Source: Candidatus Melainabacteria bacterium (lineage in GTDB: Bacteria > Cyanobacteriota > Vampirovibrionia > Obscuribacterales > Obscuribacteraceae). Taken from it: a DNA stretch of 64,000 nt. The notes under the pieces are model-generated. The model was not told the origin of the DNA and ran no database searches. It saw only the letters and a program-made list of their open reading frames with translations. Shown in pieces: positions 34,508 through 42,538 of the stretch. The stretch's first letter is position 1. Each line of letters opens with the position of its first letter. The stretch covers positions 643,568 to 707,567 of the forward strand of contig QKMZ01000015.1 in the NCBI GenBank assembly GCA_003242885.1, given 5' to 3'. A program made the translations under genes and the position numbers.

Positions 34508-35037
34508 TGTTCTCTCTCCGGTTGGAACCCTTCATGAGTACTGAAATTGTATTCCTGGCTTGCTATATCTGGACCACCATGAAAACTTATATCAATGAAA
34601 TATAGTTAGCTTTGTGACGCGAGAATCACTCGTTGCCAAAGCTTCAGCCGAGAGCCATTGATTCAAAAGGAGCATCTCACTCAAGTAGCCAGGCGAAACG
34701 CTGCAGGACTTTAACGCTTCAAAACGCACTGTCTGAGCCGTTTGTATGCAAACCTTTGTGGAACCTTCCCGAACCTTTCGGGTGAGAAGTAGTACGCATC
34801 AGCTTTTGGGCGAATGAAATTTGGGGAGATCCCCCCGAAACCCCACACAAAAACGCTTTAGCCGCTAGAATGAAATTAGGTGCATAGTATCGAGTGTGCC
34901 TGTTTATATCCTTCCTGCCCGGCCGATTCCTTTCAATCGGTTATGTCTTGCGTTTGGGCTGTTTTTCGTTCTTCGTATTCACCGGAATCCAAGCCACCTT
35001 AAGTCATTCCCAGTGTCGACTCCAGGTTCCGCACCTC
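34508..35037. other. 530-base gap without a supported gene
   Basis: The frame of the following gene is open upstream to 34894, but that extension lacks a good start signal and is Phe/Leu-rich without conserved pattern. Short repeats such as GGAACCTTCCCGAACCTT and the C-rich GGGGAGATCCCCCC are visible. The divergent promoters of the glycosyltransferase unit and of the SRPBCC gene should lie here, but I could not place them with confidence. Confidence 0.4.
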
Positions 35038-35616
35038 ATGGTACTTTTCACAACTGCAATTGCTTTCATCGCACTACTTGCTTTTGCTCCTGCTGCAACA
35101 GCAAAAGGCGCTGACAAAGAAGGCGCGCGTGGACACATCGAAATCAAGGCTCCTGCCCGTATTGTGTGGGATGCCGTGCACAAGGAAAGAGCAGAAGATC
35201 CTGACCTCACCTACAGCAAAGTAATTGAAAAACAGGGCGACAAAATCATGCTCGAGCAAAAGTTCAAAGGCATGCCTGTCATTGGAGAAGCTGTCTGTTT
35301 GATGGAACAGACCGAAACGGTCAATCAGCGAATTGACTACAAAATGGTTAGTTCGGACAAGTTCAAAGATCTTCGCGGCAGTTGGATTTTGACTGAACTT
35401 GCCAGTGGTCGCACTAAGTTAGAACTGCATTCGGTGCTCAATACCGGTTTGCCATTCTCCGAACACATCATCAATCATGTGCTCAGAGGGCGCATCGCAA
35501 AAAGACTCGAGCGAGTGAAGGCATCGGCGGAAAGACTTCTCGAAGCCGAGTCCCGAGCGGTTGCTCCTCTTCCTCAGCCGACTTTAGCCGGCAAGCACGA
35601 CACCGAACTCGACTAG
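35038..35616 (+). CDS. exported SRPBCC/START-like protein
   Basis: 192 residues from the ATG at 35038, chosen because it begins a clear signal peptide (MVLFTTAIAFIALLAFAPAA then TAKG). The mature part has the helix-grip pattern of the polyketide-cyclase/START superfamily: a strand with IEIKAPARIVWDAVHKERAE, central DKIMLEQKFKGMPVIGEA and a long C-terminal helix. Such proteins bind lipids or other hydrophobic ligands. The frame also reads upstream to 34894, which would give a longer, unlikely N-terminus. Confidence 0.7.
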   Translation: MVLFTTAIAFIALLAFAPAATAKGADKEGARGHIEIKAPARIVWDAVHKERAEDPDLTYSKVIEKQGDKIMLEQKFKGMPVIGEAVCLMEQTETVNQRIDYKMVSSDKFKDLRGSWILTELASGRTKLELHSVLNTGLPFSEHIINHVLRGRIAKRLERVKASAERLLEAESRAVAPLPQPTLAGKHDTELD

Positions 35617-35677
35617 GCCGTCCAGAGTGAGAGCGTTGGTGGCTTAAACTTCGAAAACTCGCCTGCGTCCACGAGCC

Positions 35678-36418
35678 TTAGCCACCTGCGGCGGCTAAAA
35701 GACCGTCGTATAAATGCATGTTGGCGTCAAGAACAGAATTCAGACCGACCAAAACCGACTCAACGCCGTCTTCTGTGTCGGAGAAAAACACCGCCAGCGC
35801 GACCGACTCGTCAGAGTGCTCAACTTCCACGGTTACGTGGTCGAACCATATATGGTGTTCTAGTCCGTGGTGAACAAAGCTATTTTGCATGTGGCGAAAT
35901 TCTTCGATCGCCAGTATTTCGGTCGCCGTTATCGCTCCGGCTGAAACGGCAGGCAGCATCAGATTCTCACTATTTTGTGGGAAATAGAAATGCGGCACTA
36001 GCTCCATGTACTTTTGCACACCGGCTTCAATGGGAGCATTCTGCAGCTCTTCTACACTAACGCCCGCTCGTACTGCCAGGTCTAACAACTGCAATTGATG
36101 GCGGTGGTCGGGATTGCCATTGCCGTATTCGTTGCGTACGTTTTCCAGGATGTAGCCGACCGCTTCTTCCGGCATGATAGTCGCGGCCTTCAATAGAAGG
36201 CGGCGCAATAGCGATGCGTGTGCATCGTAGTTAGCTAGAAATCCACAGATTTGCTCGTGGTTCAACTGGGTGCGATCGAGATAGTCGAAAAGCGGATGGC
36301 TCGCGCACGGATGTTTCGCCGCGATCTCACGCGCCTGCTGAGCCATTCTCTCCTGTGGCACTGAACATCCGACGCGCCCGGCTTTCAGACGCGCTGCACT
36401 GTACTGTAATTCAACCAT
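35678..36418 (-). CDS. heme-oxygenase-like diiron protein (PqqC/TenA fold)
   Basis: 246 residues. The all-helical pattern with HPLFDYLDRTQLNHEQICGF, NVRNEYGNGNPDHRHQLQLL and the C-terminal HHIWFDHVTVEVEHSDES places it in the iron-containing redox enzyme group of the heme-oxygenase-like fold. Glu and His residues at the expected ligand places (ENVRNEY, DHRHQ, AIEEFRHMQ, HDHVTVEVEH-like) suggest a diiron centre. Substrate unknown. Its ATG shares a base with the trxB stop (TAATG), so it is made together with thioredoxin reductase, which could supply electrons; that link is inference. Confidence 0.75.
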   Translation of the reverse strand: MVELQYSAARLKAGRVGCSVPQERMAQQAREIAAKHPCASHPLFDYLDRTQLNHEQICGFLANYDAHASLLRRLLLKAATIMPEEAVGYILENVRNEYGNGNPDHRHQLQLLDLAVRAGVSVEELQNAPIEAGVQKYMELVPHFYFPQNSENLMLPAVSAGAITATEILAIEEFRHMQNSFVHHGLEHHIWFDHVTVEVEHSDESVALAVFFSDTEDGVESVLVGLNSVLDANMHLYDGLLAAAGG

Positions 36419-37431
36419 TACGATCTCAGGCTATCGGCTTTAGCAGGTTCGCGAACAGCTCCGGCTCCGGCTTTCGCCTCTTCAGGCTTTCCCATTTCGC
36501 CTTCAGCCTCTTCTTTTTCAAGGAGCCATTGCGCTTCGAGGGCGGCTTGGCAGCCGGTGCCTGCAGCGGTAACTGCTTGTCTGTAGACTGAATCCATGAC
36601 GTCACCGGCGGCGAAAACGCCCTTGATATCGGTGAAGACGCCGTTGGATTTAATGTAGCCGTTTTCGTCAAGCGGCAAATGTCCTTTGAACAAATCAGTG
36701 TTGGGTTGGTGACCGATTGCGATGAAAACACCGTCGGCCGGCAGCTCTTGCACTTCATCGGTTTTGATATTGCGCACTTTGACACTTGTGACTTCGCCTT
36801 TGGAAACGTCGTTGATGTCTTCCAAGACGGAGTTGAGCAGGTAGTCAACCTTGGCATTGCGCTTGCAGCGTTCAATCATAATCGCTGATGCTCTGAAGGC
36901 TTCGCGGCGGTGGATGACTGTTACTGAGGTGGCGAATCTGGTCAAGAACATCGCTTCTTCAAGCGCCGTGTCACCACCGCCGACTACGAATACTTTCTTC
37001 TCTTTGAAGAAGAAGCCGTCGCAAGTGGCGCAGGCGGAGACTCCGTGACCCATGAGTTTGTTTTCTGCTTCCAGGCCCAACAATTTCGCTGAGGCTCCGG
37101 TGCAGATGATTAGAACATCGGTGAGAATTTCCTCGCTCGACGTCTTGATGGTGAATGGACGCTTCGAGAGGTCGATTGATTCGGCATTGTCGTAGATGTA
37201 TTGGGTTCCGAAGCGCTCGGCTTGAGCAATCATTTGCTCCATGAGCTCAGGACCCTGAATGCCATTAGGGAAACCCGGGAAATTTTCAACATCCGTGGTA
37301 ATGGTCAATTGACCGCCGGTTTGCAGCCCCTGGATGACCAGCGGCTCAAGGTTGGCTCTGGCTGCGTAAATAGCTGCGGTTAAACCGGCAGCTCCAGACC
37401 CAAGGATTGTGACTTTCTTTCTGATTGGCAT
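36418..37431 (-). CDS. trxB: thioredoxin reductase
   Basis: 337 residues. The FAD-binding start KVTILGSGAAGLTAAIYAAR, the redox centre SACATCDGFF with two cysteines and the NADP-binding GGGDTALEEAMFLTRFA segment are all present, together with GVFAAGDVMDSVYRQAVTAA. The enzyme reduces thioredoxin with NADPH. The C-terminus has an extra Glu/Ala/Lys-rich tail of about 25 residues. The next gene on this strand is the diiron protein, overlapping by one base. Confidence 0.97.
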   Translation of the reverse strand: MPIRKKVTILGSGAAGLTAAIYAARANLEPLVIQGLQTGGQLTITTDVENFPGFPNGIQGPELMEQMIAQAERFGTQYIYDNAESIDLSKRPFTIKTSSEEILTDVLIICTGASAKLLGLEAENKLMGHGVSACATCDGFFFKEKKVFVVGGGDTALEEAMFLTRFATSVTVIHRREAFRASAIMIERCKRNAKVDYLLNSVLEDINDVSKGEVTSVKVRNIKTDEVQELPADGVFIAIGHQPNTDLFKGHLPLDENGYIKSNGVFTDIKGVFAAGDVMDSVYRQAVTAAGTGCQAALEAQWLLEKEEAEGEMGKPEEAKAGAGAVREPAKADSLRS

Positions 37432-37623
37432 CGGCTCTATACCCCGGACTCGTCCTTAAATTGTAGGACCGCAAACGGCTTATATAAAGATGATTCACGA
37501 TAACTTATCAATTGGCATCCCCCCTTGCTCGGAAGAATGCGTTGCTATCAAACGCGAAGCGCATTACCTAACGCGGGTTTCTAACCCACTGTGTAAAACT
37601 CGGTTGCAAAGGAGAGGCGCAAT

Positions 37624-38577
37624 TTAATCGTCAACCGCATCGACACTGAGGTTGGTTACGCTGGTAACACTAGGTCGAAGACCAAACGGCAAATTTACAC
37701 GCAAAGAATCGAAATCGGACAGCAGTTTTAGCTTTTGCTCCTGCAGTTTAATCATCGCTCGTGTTGCGCCCGCATCCTGAGCGGCGATTGCACCGACAAG
37801 CTGGCTCAACCGTTCTAGATCATTCAGTTTTCCCAGCAACTGCTGCGCTTTTACAAGCTCTAGATTGGTCAGACCAAAAAAGTCTGCAAGCAAATAACGC
37901 CAGGCTTTAACGACCAGACGCAGTTCGTGCAGTTCTGTAGGTGTGTGGGCGTGCGCCTCCAGGGCGCGTGCCGTATCTTCTTGCTCGGCAAGTAGGGGCT
38001 CCAGGTGGCTGTATGCCGATTGAAAGAGCTTTGACGAACCGGCATGGCGAACAGCGATTTCTTGGGGACGCTTCAGCAAAAACTTTAGCAGTCCTTTCGC
38101 CATCTTCTTTACTTCAAGCTTTTCCAGGCTCTTCGCTACTTTCTTTCCGGCTTTGGCGCGTTCTTTCTTAAACACTTTGCGCACGGATTCAGGCAGTTCG
38201 TACTCTTCTGCGAATTCAAGGTTGACGTCCCAATCGCGCGCGTTGCCCAGCATTTTGTGCAGCTTCCTCAGCTTACTGCCGGTTTTCTTCCAGAACTTCT
38301 TGTCGCTCCAGCCGTCGCGCTCGAGAACTCCCCATATAGATTCCCAGCGCCTCAATACCACGCGCGTTTCGTGTACTAGTTTTGGTGCCGGCTCTTTGCC
38401 GAGCTTCGCCTTCGCCAATTTTTTCAGCACTTTCTCTACATCTTCATAGATGTCGAGCGCGGCTTTCTGTTCTAGCTCAAGCCACGGTTGCTCGCGCAAG
38501 TGGGGCGGCGCCGTTTCTGGTGCTTCGCGAATACCTTGCAATCGGCTCAACCGATTTTCTAGAGGAATCAGAACCAT
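37624..38577 (-). CDS. CHAD-domain protein
   Basis: 317 residues. The CHAD (conserved histidine alpha-helical) domain is seen as HETRVVLRRWESIWGVLE, MLGNARDWDVNLEFAEEYEL and the second half HELRLVVKAWRYLLADFF. CHAD proteins bind inorganic polyphosphate, and basic helices surround the histidines. Residues 1-40 are a hydrophilic linker and the end is not conserved. It overlaps nothing and points the same way as the glycosyltransferase gene at 38581, only three bases away, so the two are in one operon. Confidence 0.85.
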   Translation of the reverse strand: MVLIPLENRLSRLQGIREAPETAPPHLREQPWLELEQKAALDIYEDVEKVLKKLAKAKLGKEPAPKLVHETRVVLRRWESIWGVLERDGWSDKKFWKKTGSKLRKLHKMLGNARDWDVNLEFAEEYELPESVRKVFKKERAKAGKKVAKSLEKLEVKKMAKGLLKFLLKRPQEIAVRHAGSSKLFQSAYSHLEPLLAEQEDTARALEAHAHTPTELHELRLVVKAWRYLLADFFGLTNLELVKAQQLLGKLNDLERLSQLVGAIAAQDAGATRAMIKLQEQKLKLLSDFDSLRVNLPFGLRPSVTSVTNLSVDAVDD

Positions 38578-38580
38578 AGC

Positions 38581-39936
38581 TTATTTCATCCAATCCTCAA
38601 TAATCTGTTTTGACCGTTTGACGACCAGGTCTTTGCCGCCTCTTGCGTATACAGCCTGCGCGCGCTCAACGAACGAAGGCATGGTCACCTTTTTGTACTC
38701 CGGCAAGTGATGCGGGTTTTTCAGGAATTGGCGCAGTGGCATTGCTGCTTTCGACCAGACATAATTTTCTGCTAGATTTCGGGCGCCCTGGCGACATTGT
38801 TCTTCCCGTTTGGGGTCGGCTAGTAACTCGCTGATTGCGCGTACCCATCCGTCTACATCACCGTAATCCAGTGCACGACCGGCGTTATTCGCTTCGATTA
38901 ATTCCGCGAGCTGATCACCACCTGTAGTGAGCACCGGTAATCTCGCCCAGAAATAGTCGAGCAGGCGGGTGCGGAAAGAAAAACGCGTCTCCGGAAGATC
39001 GAAGTGTGCGGACACTCCGATGTCGGCGTCTAGCAAGTAATTGACTCGGTCTTCATAAGGCGTCCACTCTTCATGGAAGAAGACGATGCGATCGAGAACA
39101 TTCAATTCCTTCGCCAGCTCTTTCGCTTTCAGCGCCATGGGCATTAGGGGAACTTGAGGATTGGGTGATTTCATGCCCATGAAAAACAATCGCAAATTCG
39201 GAATGGTTTCTGATGCTCGTGCGGCTGCACGTATGACTGTGAGCGGATCGAACCAATCCCAGATGCCACCGCCCCAAAGCAAGAGTTTGTCATCTTCGCC
39301 GATGCCAGGAATGTTTCCCTTGGCTCCTTTGCCTCGTCTGACAGGCTCACCTTCCTGTAATCCGAAAGGAATTACATCGATGAGTTTGCGCATTGATGGG
39401 TCAAAAGAATACATGTCCGGATTGACTCGTCCGAGCGCGCAGTAGCGTCCGATCCAGTAATCTCGCTGACGCTCGGATGCGCAAACGGAAAAATCGCATG
39501 CCACCATGTGCTGTTCCAAAACTTTGTGCATCAGCCTATAGCTGGCATTGGCAGCTACATCCGAGTTTTGATATTGCACAAGAATCGAAAACAGATATGG
39601 GTCGTACAAGTCGACGGTCAGGTATTTGCCCAGTGCCGCCAGACCCGGGTAAGGCTTCAGAACGTTGGCTTGAATGAAAATTGCATCATGCTGAGCGGCA
39701 AGATTGTAGAGAGCAGATTTGCTCAAACCGCTTTTGAGCTGAAAGTTTTTTGGAAGATTTCTTCTCTCTTTTAGCTCTCGGACTACTTCATCCGGTATTT
39801 TGTGCGGCGTGAAAACCGTCACATCTACTTCATCGCTCAAAGTCAGCCCTAGTTCAAAGGCTCGAATTGCCGGGCCCGCCATTTGTCTGGCGATCGGCTC
39901 CAGCGTGACAAAAATTATGCTTTTGCAGGAACTCAC
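38581..39936 (-). CDS. glycosyltransferase, GT4-like
   Basis: 451 residues. It begins with an N-terminal Rossmann half (MSSCKSIIFVTLEPIARQMA, then GPAIRAFELG) and has ACDFSVCASERQRDYWIGRY in the acceptor half. The C-terminal half has LLLWGGGIWDWFDPLTVIRA and RFSFRTRLLDYFWARLPVLT. The EPFG-type motif is replaced by ETRFSFRTR, a form seen in a cyanobacterial-type glycosyltransferase group. Donor unknown. It lies upstream of the CHAD gene in the same operon. Confidence 0.82.
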   Translation of the reverse strand: MSSCKSIIFVTLEPIARQMAGPAIRAFELGLTLSDEVDVTVFTPHKIPDEVVRELKERRNLPKNFQLKSGLSKSALYNLAAQHDAIFIQANVLKPYPGLAALGKYLTVDLYDPYLFSILVQYQNSDVAANASYRLMHKVLEQHMVACDFSVCASERQRDYWIGRYCALGRVNPDMYSFDPSMRKLIDVIPFGLQEGEPVRRGKGAKGNIPGIGEDDKLLLWGGGIWDWFDPLTVIRAAARASETIPNLRLFFMGMKSPNPQVPLMPMALKAKELAKELNVLDRIVFFHEEWTPYEDRVNYLLDADIGVSAHFDLPETRFSFRTRLLDYFWARLPVLTTGGDQLAELIEANNAGRALDYGDVDGWVRAISELLADPKREEQCRQGARNLAENYVWSKAAMPLRQFLKNPHHLPEYKKVTMPSFVERAQAVYARGGKDLVVKRSKQIIEDWMK

Positions 39937-40068
39937 AGAGACTCACCGCCCAACTGCAAAACCGCTTCTTACTCAAGTCTAAGCCTCTTTTCAGAGCCCG
40001 GATAAGAGCTTTCTTCGAAGGCGCAATTATATCTAATCCAGTAAGTCTAAGGTGGCTTTCAAGGGATT

Positions 40069-41136
40069 ATGTACAATATGTTGTTTCCTCGCGAACCAAA
40101 ACCATTGGCCGGCAAAATGGCAAACCCACTGATAAGCGTCGTAATACCCAACTGGAACGGCAAGAAGTTCCTCGCCGGATGTCTGGATTCTCTCAAGGAG
40201 CAGACATATGAGCCGATTGAGGTCGTGATAGTCGACAATGGCTCCAAAGATGGGTCTGTCGAGTATTTGCAGGAAAATTATCCTTACGTAAAACTTGTAA
40301 CATTTCCGGTCAATACAGGCTTCAGCCCCGCCGTTAATGCGGGCATCAAAGCATCCACCGGACAGATGGTGGCGCTTCTGAATAACGACACCGTCGTTGA
40401 TCCCAATTGGATGTTAGAACTCGTGAGAGCGATGAACGAACATCCCGAAGCCGGCAGCGCCGGGTGCAAGATGCTTGCTTACGACGATCACGCGCTGCTG
40501 GACGGCGCCGGAGATGGATATCGACGCGGCGGACTGCCTGGACGTATTGGACACAAAGAGCGCGATACCGGGCGCTTCGATCGCAAACGCTACTTGCTTG
40601 GTGCTTGCGGAGGCGCTGCGCTTTATCGCCGCGAACTCTTCGCCGACATTGGCTATTTCGATGAAGACTACTTTGCTTATCTCGAAGACGTAGACCTCGG
40701 CTTGCGCGCGCAAGCTGCAGGCTACAAGTGCATTTATGTGCCGACTTCAATTGTCTACCACCTCGGTTGCGGCACCACTGGCAGTGGCTATAGCCCATTA
40801 GTTGTTCGCTTGTCGGCGCGCAACAACTGGAACACTATTGTCAAAAACATTCCCACGCCGCTATTGTGGAAATTTTTACCGCACATTTGCTTCTGGCAGT
40901 TCTACTATCTTGCCGTAGTCACAGTGCGCGGAGGGCAGCTCGTGCCGTGGCTCAAGGGCACTTTTGATGCTATAAAACTCCTTCCAAAGATGCTCGAAAA
41001 GCGTCGCGAAATCAATCGCCTGAGAAAGACATCCCTCGAGTATATGGAACAACTGATCGTTGAAAGCGAGAAAGATCTCGGCGATTCCAAAGCGCGTCTG
41101 TACAAACAGCACCTCGCTTCAATCGGCTCCCGCTAA
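40069..41136 (+). CDS. glycosyltransferase family 2
   Basis: 355 residues. It has the GT-A start LISVVIPNWNGKKFLAGCLD, the acidic metal motif in ALLNNDTVVDPNWMLELVRA and the catalytic-end motif DEDYFAYLEDVDLGLRAQAA followed by YKCIYVPTSIVYH. These are characteristic of rhamnosyl- or other glycosyltransferases of GT2. C-terminal helices after residue 260 look membrane-associated (LLWKFLPHICFWQFYYLAVV). It is divergent from the glycosyltransferase gene at 38581, so the region forms a sugar-transfer gene group. Confidence 0.9.
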   Translation: MYNMLFPREPKPLAGKMANPLISVVIPNWNGKKFLAGCLDSLKEQTYEPIEVVIVDNGSKDGSVEYLQENYPYVKLVTFPVNTGFSPAVNAGIKASTGQMVALLNNDTVVDPNWMLELVRAMNEHPEAGSAGCKMLAYDDHALLDGAGDGYRRGGLPGRIGHKERDTGRFDRKRYLLGACGGAALYRRELFADIGYFDEDYFAYLEDVDLGLRAQAAGYKCIYVPTSIVYHLGCGTTGSGYSPLVVRLSARNNWNTIVKNIPTPLLWKFLPHICFWQFYYLAVVTVRGGQLVPWLKGTFDAIKLLPKMLEKRREINRLRKTSLEYMEQLIVESEKDLGDSKARLYKQHLASIGSR

Positions 41137-41166
41137 GCGTTTTAGCCGAACCGGTGTAATTGTAGA

Positions 41167-41183
41167 GGCGCGTTGCACGCGCC
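41167..41183. repeat. palindromic repeat
   Basis: GGCGCG and CGCGCC around TTGCA form a perfect inverted repeat. It lies between the convergent GT2 and fur-type genes. Confidence 0.5.
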
Positions 41184-41200
41184 CTTGAAGATTATTGACC

Positions 41201-41222
41201 GGGCGATGTATAGCATTGCCCC
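41201..41222. repeat. palindromic repeat overlapping the fur-type stop codon
   Basis: GGGCGATG and CATTGCCC form an imperfect inverted repeat of the dispersed family. The right arm reaches the stop codon of the minus-strand regulator gene. Confidence 0.5.
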
Positions 41223-41968
41223 TACGAATTTTCTTCGGCGGATTTAGGTAGAACTGTGAGCGCTTGCTGACAGAGTTTGACTGCTTCGCTTAAGCGTACG
41301 ACGGTGTTTTCCAGCTGCTGCTGTGCTTTGGATGACTTTCGCGAATCGATGAGATCAACCGATTGGCGCAGCGAAGTAAGTGAGTCATCGATCAGAGTCT
41401 CTGAGTTTGAAATCAAATCTACGACTTGTTTTAAGCGATACGTTTCGTCTTTGGCACGACAATCTCCGCAATAGCCAAGAATGTCAAAACGACTGGAGCG
41501 ATGGTCGAAGCCTTTGCGTTGAGCGACGGACTTTCCAAAGCCGCGAATTAAATCGTCGATAAATTCAATCGTCAATCCACAGCCTAAGCAAATTAAGTGG
41601 TCGTGGTCTGGACCCTCTTCGGCTGGCTCATAGCGCATGCCGCGGTCGCCGGAGACAGTGTTGACGTTGCCGTCTGCCTTCAATCGATGCAGGTTGCGAT
41701 ATACGGTTGAAAGGCTCAGTTCATAGCCCATTTCAATGGCGCGTTCATACACTTCCGCCGCGGTTACGTGCGTGCCTTTGGGGAACGACTTGACAATGGT
41801 GGATATCGATTCCTGTGACTGACCGTGGCGCCCGGCTTTTTTCGCTGACTTGGAAAGACCGTCTCGGTCTTCTTTGCCTTCACGATCCTCTATATGTTCG
41901 TCAGAGGACTCTATGTCTGTTTTATTTGGCGAAGGATTTTCGAGATTGTCGCCAGGCTTGTTTGTCAT
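41222..41968 (-). CDS. Fur-family transcriptional regulator with long extensions
   Basis: 248 residues, about 100 more than typical Fur. Residues 1-55 are charged and low-complexity. The winged helix is TAAEVYERAIEMGYELSLST followed by VYRNLHRLKADGNVN. The metal region has PDHDHLICLGCGLTIEF and then YCGDC, so both CxxC zinc pairs are present. Residues after about 170 form a coiled coil-like extension (SNSETLIDDSLTSLRQSVDL) absent from standard Fur. The metal sensed (iron, zinc, or peroxide via PerR) cannot be decided. The gene faces the GntR-type gene across a 530-base gap. Confidence 0.88.
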   Translation of the reverse strand: MTNKPGDNLENPSPNKTDIESSDEHIEDREGKEDRDGLSKSAKKAGRHGQSQESISTIVKSFPKGTHVTAAEVYERAIEMGYELSLSTVYRNLHRLKADGNVNTVSGDRGMRYEPAEEGPDHDHLICLGCGLTIEFIDDLIRGFGKSVAQRKGFDHRSSRFDILGYCGDCRAKDETYRLKQVVDLISNSETLIDDSLTSLRQSVDLIDSRKSSKAQQQLENTVVRLSEAVKLCQQALTVLPKSAEENS

Positions 41969-42091
41969 CGTATTGAAAACGCTATTGAGAAAATTGTCAG
42001 TTCAAGCTATTGATGATATTCCTTCCCGCTCTGCGGTGTCAATTGCTGAAGGGCTGCGATTTATGGGACGTTACTTTAGCTGAAATAACCC

Positions 42092-42117
42092 ATGACAATT
42101 GAGAGCGAATTTGTCAT
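42092..42117. promoter_or_regulatory. possible operator upstream of the fur-type gene
   Basis: ATGACAA and TTGTCAT form a perfect 7-bp inverted repeat with 12 bases between. It lies about 125 bases upstream of the regulator start. A role as an autoregulatory operator is an inference from position and symmetry. Confidence 0.35.
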
Positions 42118-42213
42118 TTGCAATTTCTTCTGACAAGCGTCTTAAAACCTAAGCCTGTCCGTAAATTTCATCTTTGTATCTGTCTAAAGGATATAAAAAT
42201 GAGGTATAGCTAA

Positions 42214-42242
42214 TTGACAGAGCAAATCGCAAATAGTAACGT
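42214..42242 (+). promoter_or_regulatory. sigma-70-like promoter for an unassigned transcript
   Basis: TTGACA (42214-42219) is a perfect -35 element, followed after 17 bases by TAACGT (42237-42242) as a weak -10 element. Transcription would start near 42249. It precedes a transcript that ends at the terminator at 42392-42445 and has no recognised gene. Confidence 0.45.
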
Positions 42243-42248
42243 TTTAGC

Positions 42249-42445
42249 GGTCTCGGTAGTGAGAATGATTTGCAAAATTTGGCAAACTCCTTGCAGTCAT
42301 TGGCATTGTCGTCGCTCTCGTGAAAATTCCACAGTCAATTTGGATCTGTTCGATCTGTCTAAAGTTGATTGAGGAGCCAAAGACAAAATCGAAAAATCGG
42401 CGCTGCCGGAGTACGCTCTCTAACTCCAAAAGTGCCGATTTTTTG
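42249..42445 (+). ncRNA. candidate small RNA of about 200 nt
   Basis: A good promoter (42214) and an intrinsic terminator (42392-42445) bracket a stretch with no protein match, between divergent genes for a Fur-type and a GntR-type regulator. Inside, UUUGC pairs with GCAAA and AAUGA with UCAUU. A short frame of 35 codons from 42265 (beginning MICKIWQTPCSHWHCRRSRE) ends before the terminator, so a small peptide is an alternative. Confidence 0.4.
42392..42445 (+). terminator. intrinsic terminator without an assigned upstream gene
   Basis: AAAAATCGGC (42392-42401) pairs with GCCGATTTTT (42434-42443), with an inner GGAGT/ACTCC pairing (42408-42412 and 42423-42427), and a TTTTTT run overlaps the right arm. 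It is a strong terminator on the plus strand, yet no plus-strand gene lies upstream; this is why a small RNA is proposed. Confidence 0.7.
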
Positions 42446-42450
42446 TTTGG

Positions 42451-42500
42451 AAAGATCTGACGTGATCTGAAGTGATCTGAAATGAATTGAAGCGAATTGA
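42451..42500 (+). promoter_or_regulatory. five 10-bp direct repeats before the GntR-type gene
   Basis: Five consecutive 10-base units read AAAGATCTGA, CGTGATCTGA, AGTGATCTGA, AATGAATTGA and AGCGAATTGA. The period matches one DNA turn, so a regulator could bind the same face several times. The position just before the GntR-type start suggests an autoregulatory operator, which is an inference. Confidence 0.6.
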
Positions 42501-42538
42501 TTGATATAGTTCGAAGCGCCAGCTTTTCAGGTCAAGAA

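Noticed and set aside
34894..35037. Longer N-terminus of the exported SRPBCC protein
   Set aside because: The ATG at 35038 begins a proper signal peptide; the upstream part would put another hydrophobic stretch before it without a start signal.
42269..42459. A hydrophobic frame with LLAVIGIVVALVK between the Fur- and GntR-type genes
   Set aside because: It begins right after a TGA with no start codon before the hydrophobic part and runs through the terminator, so it is probably chance.
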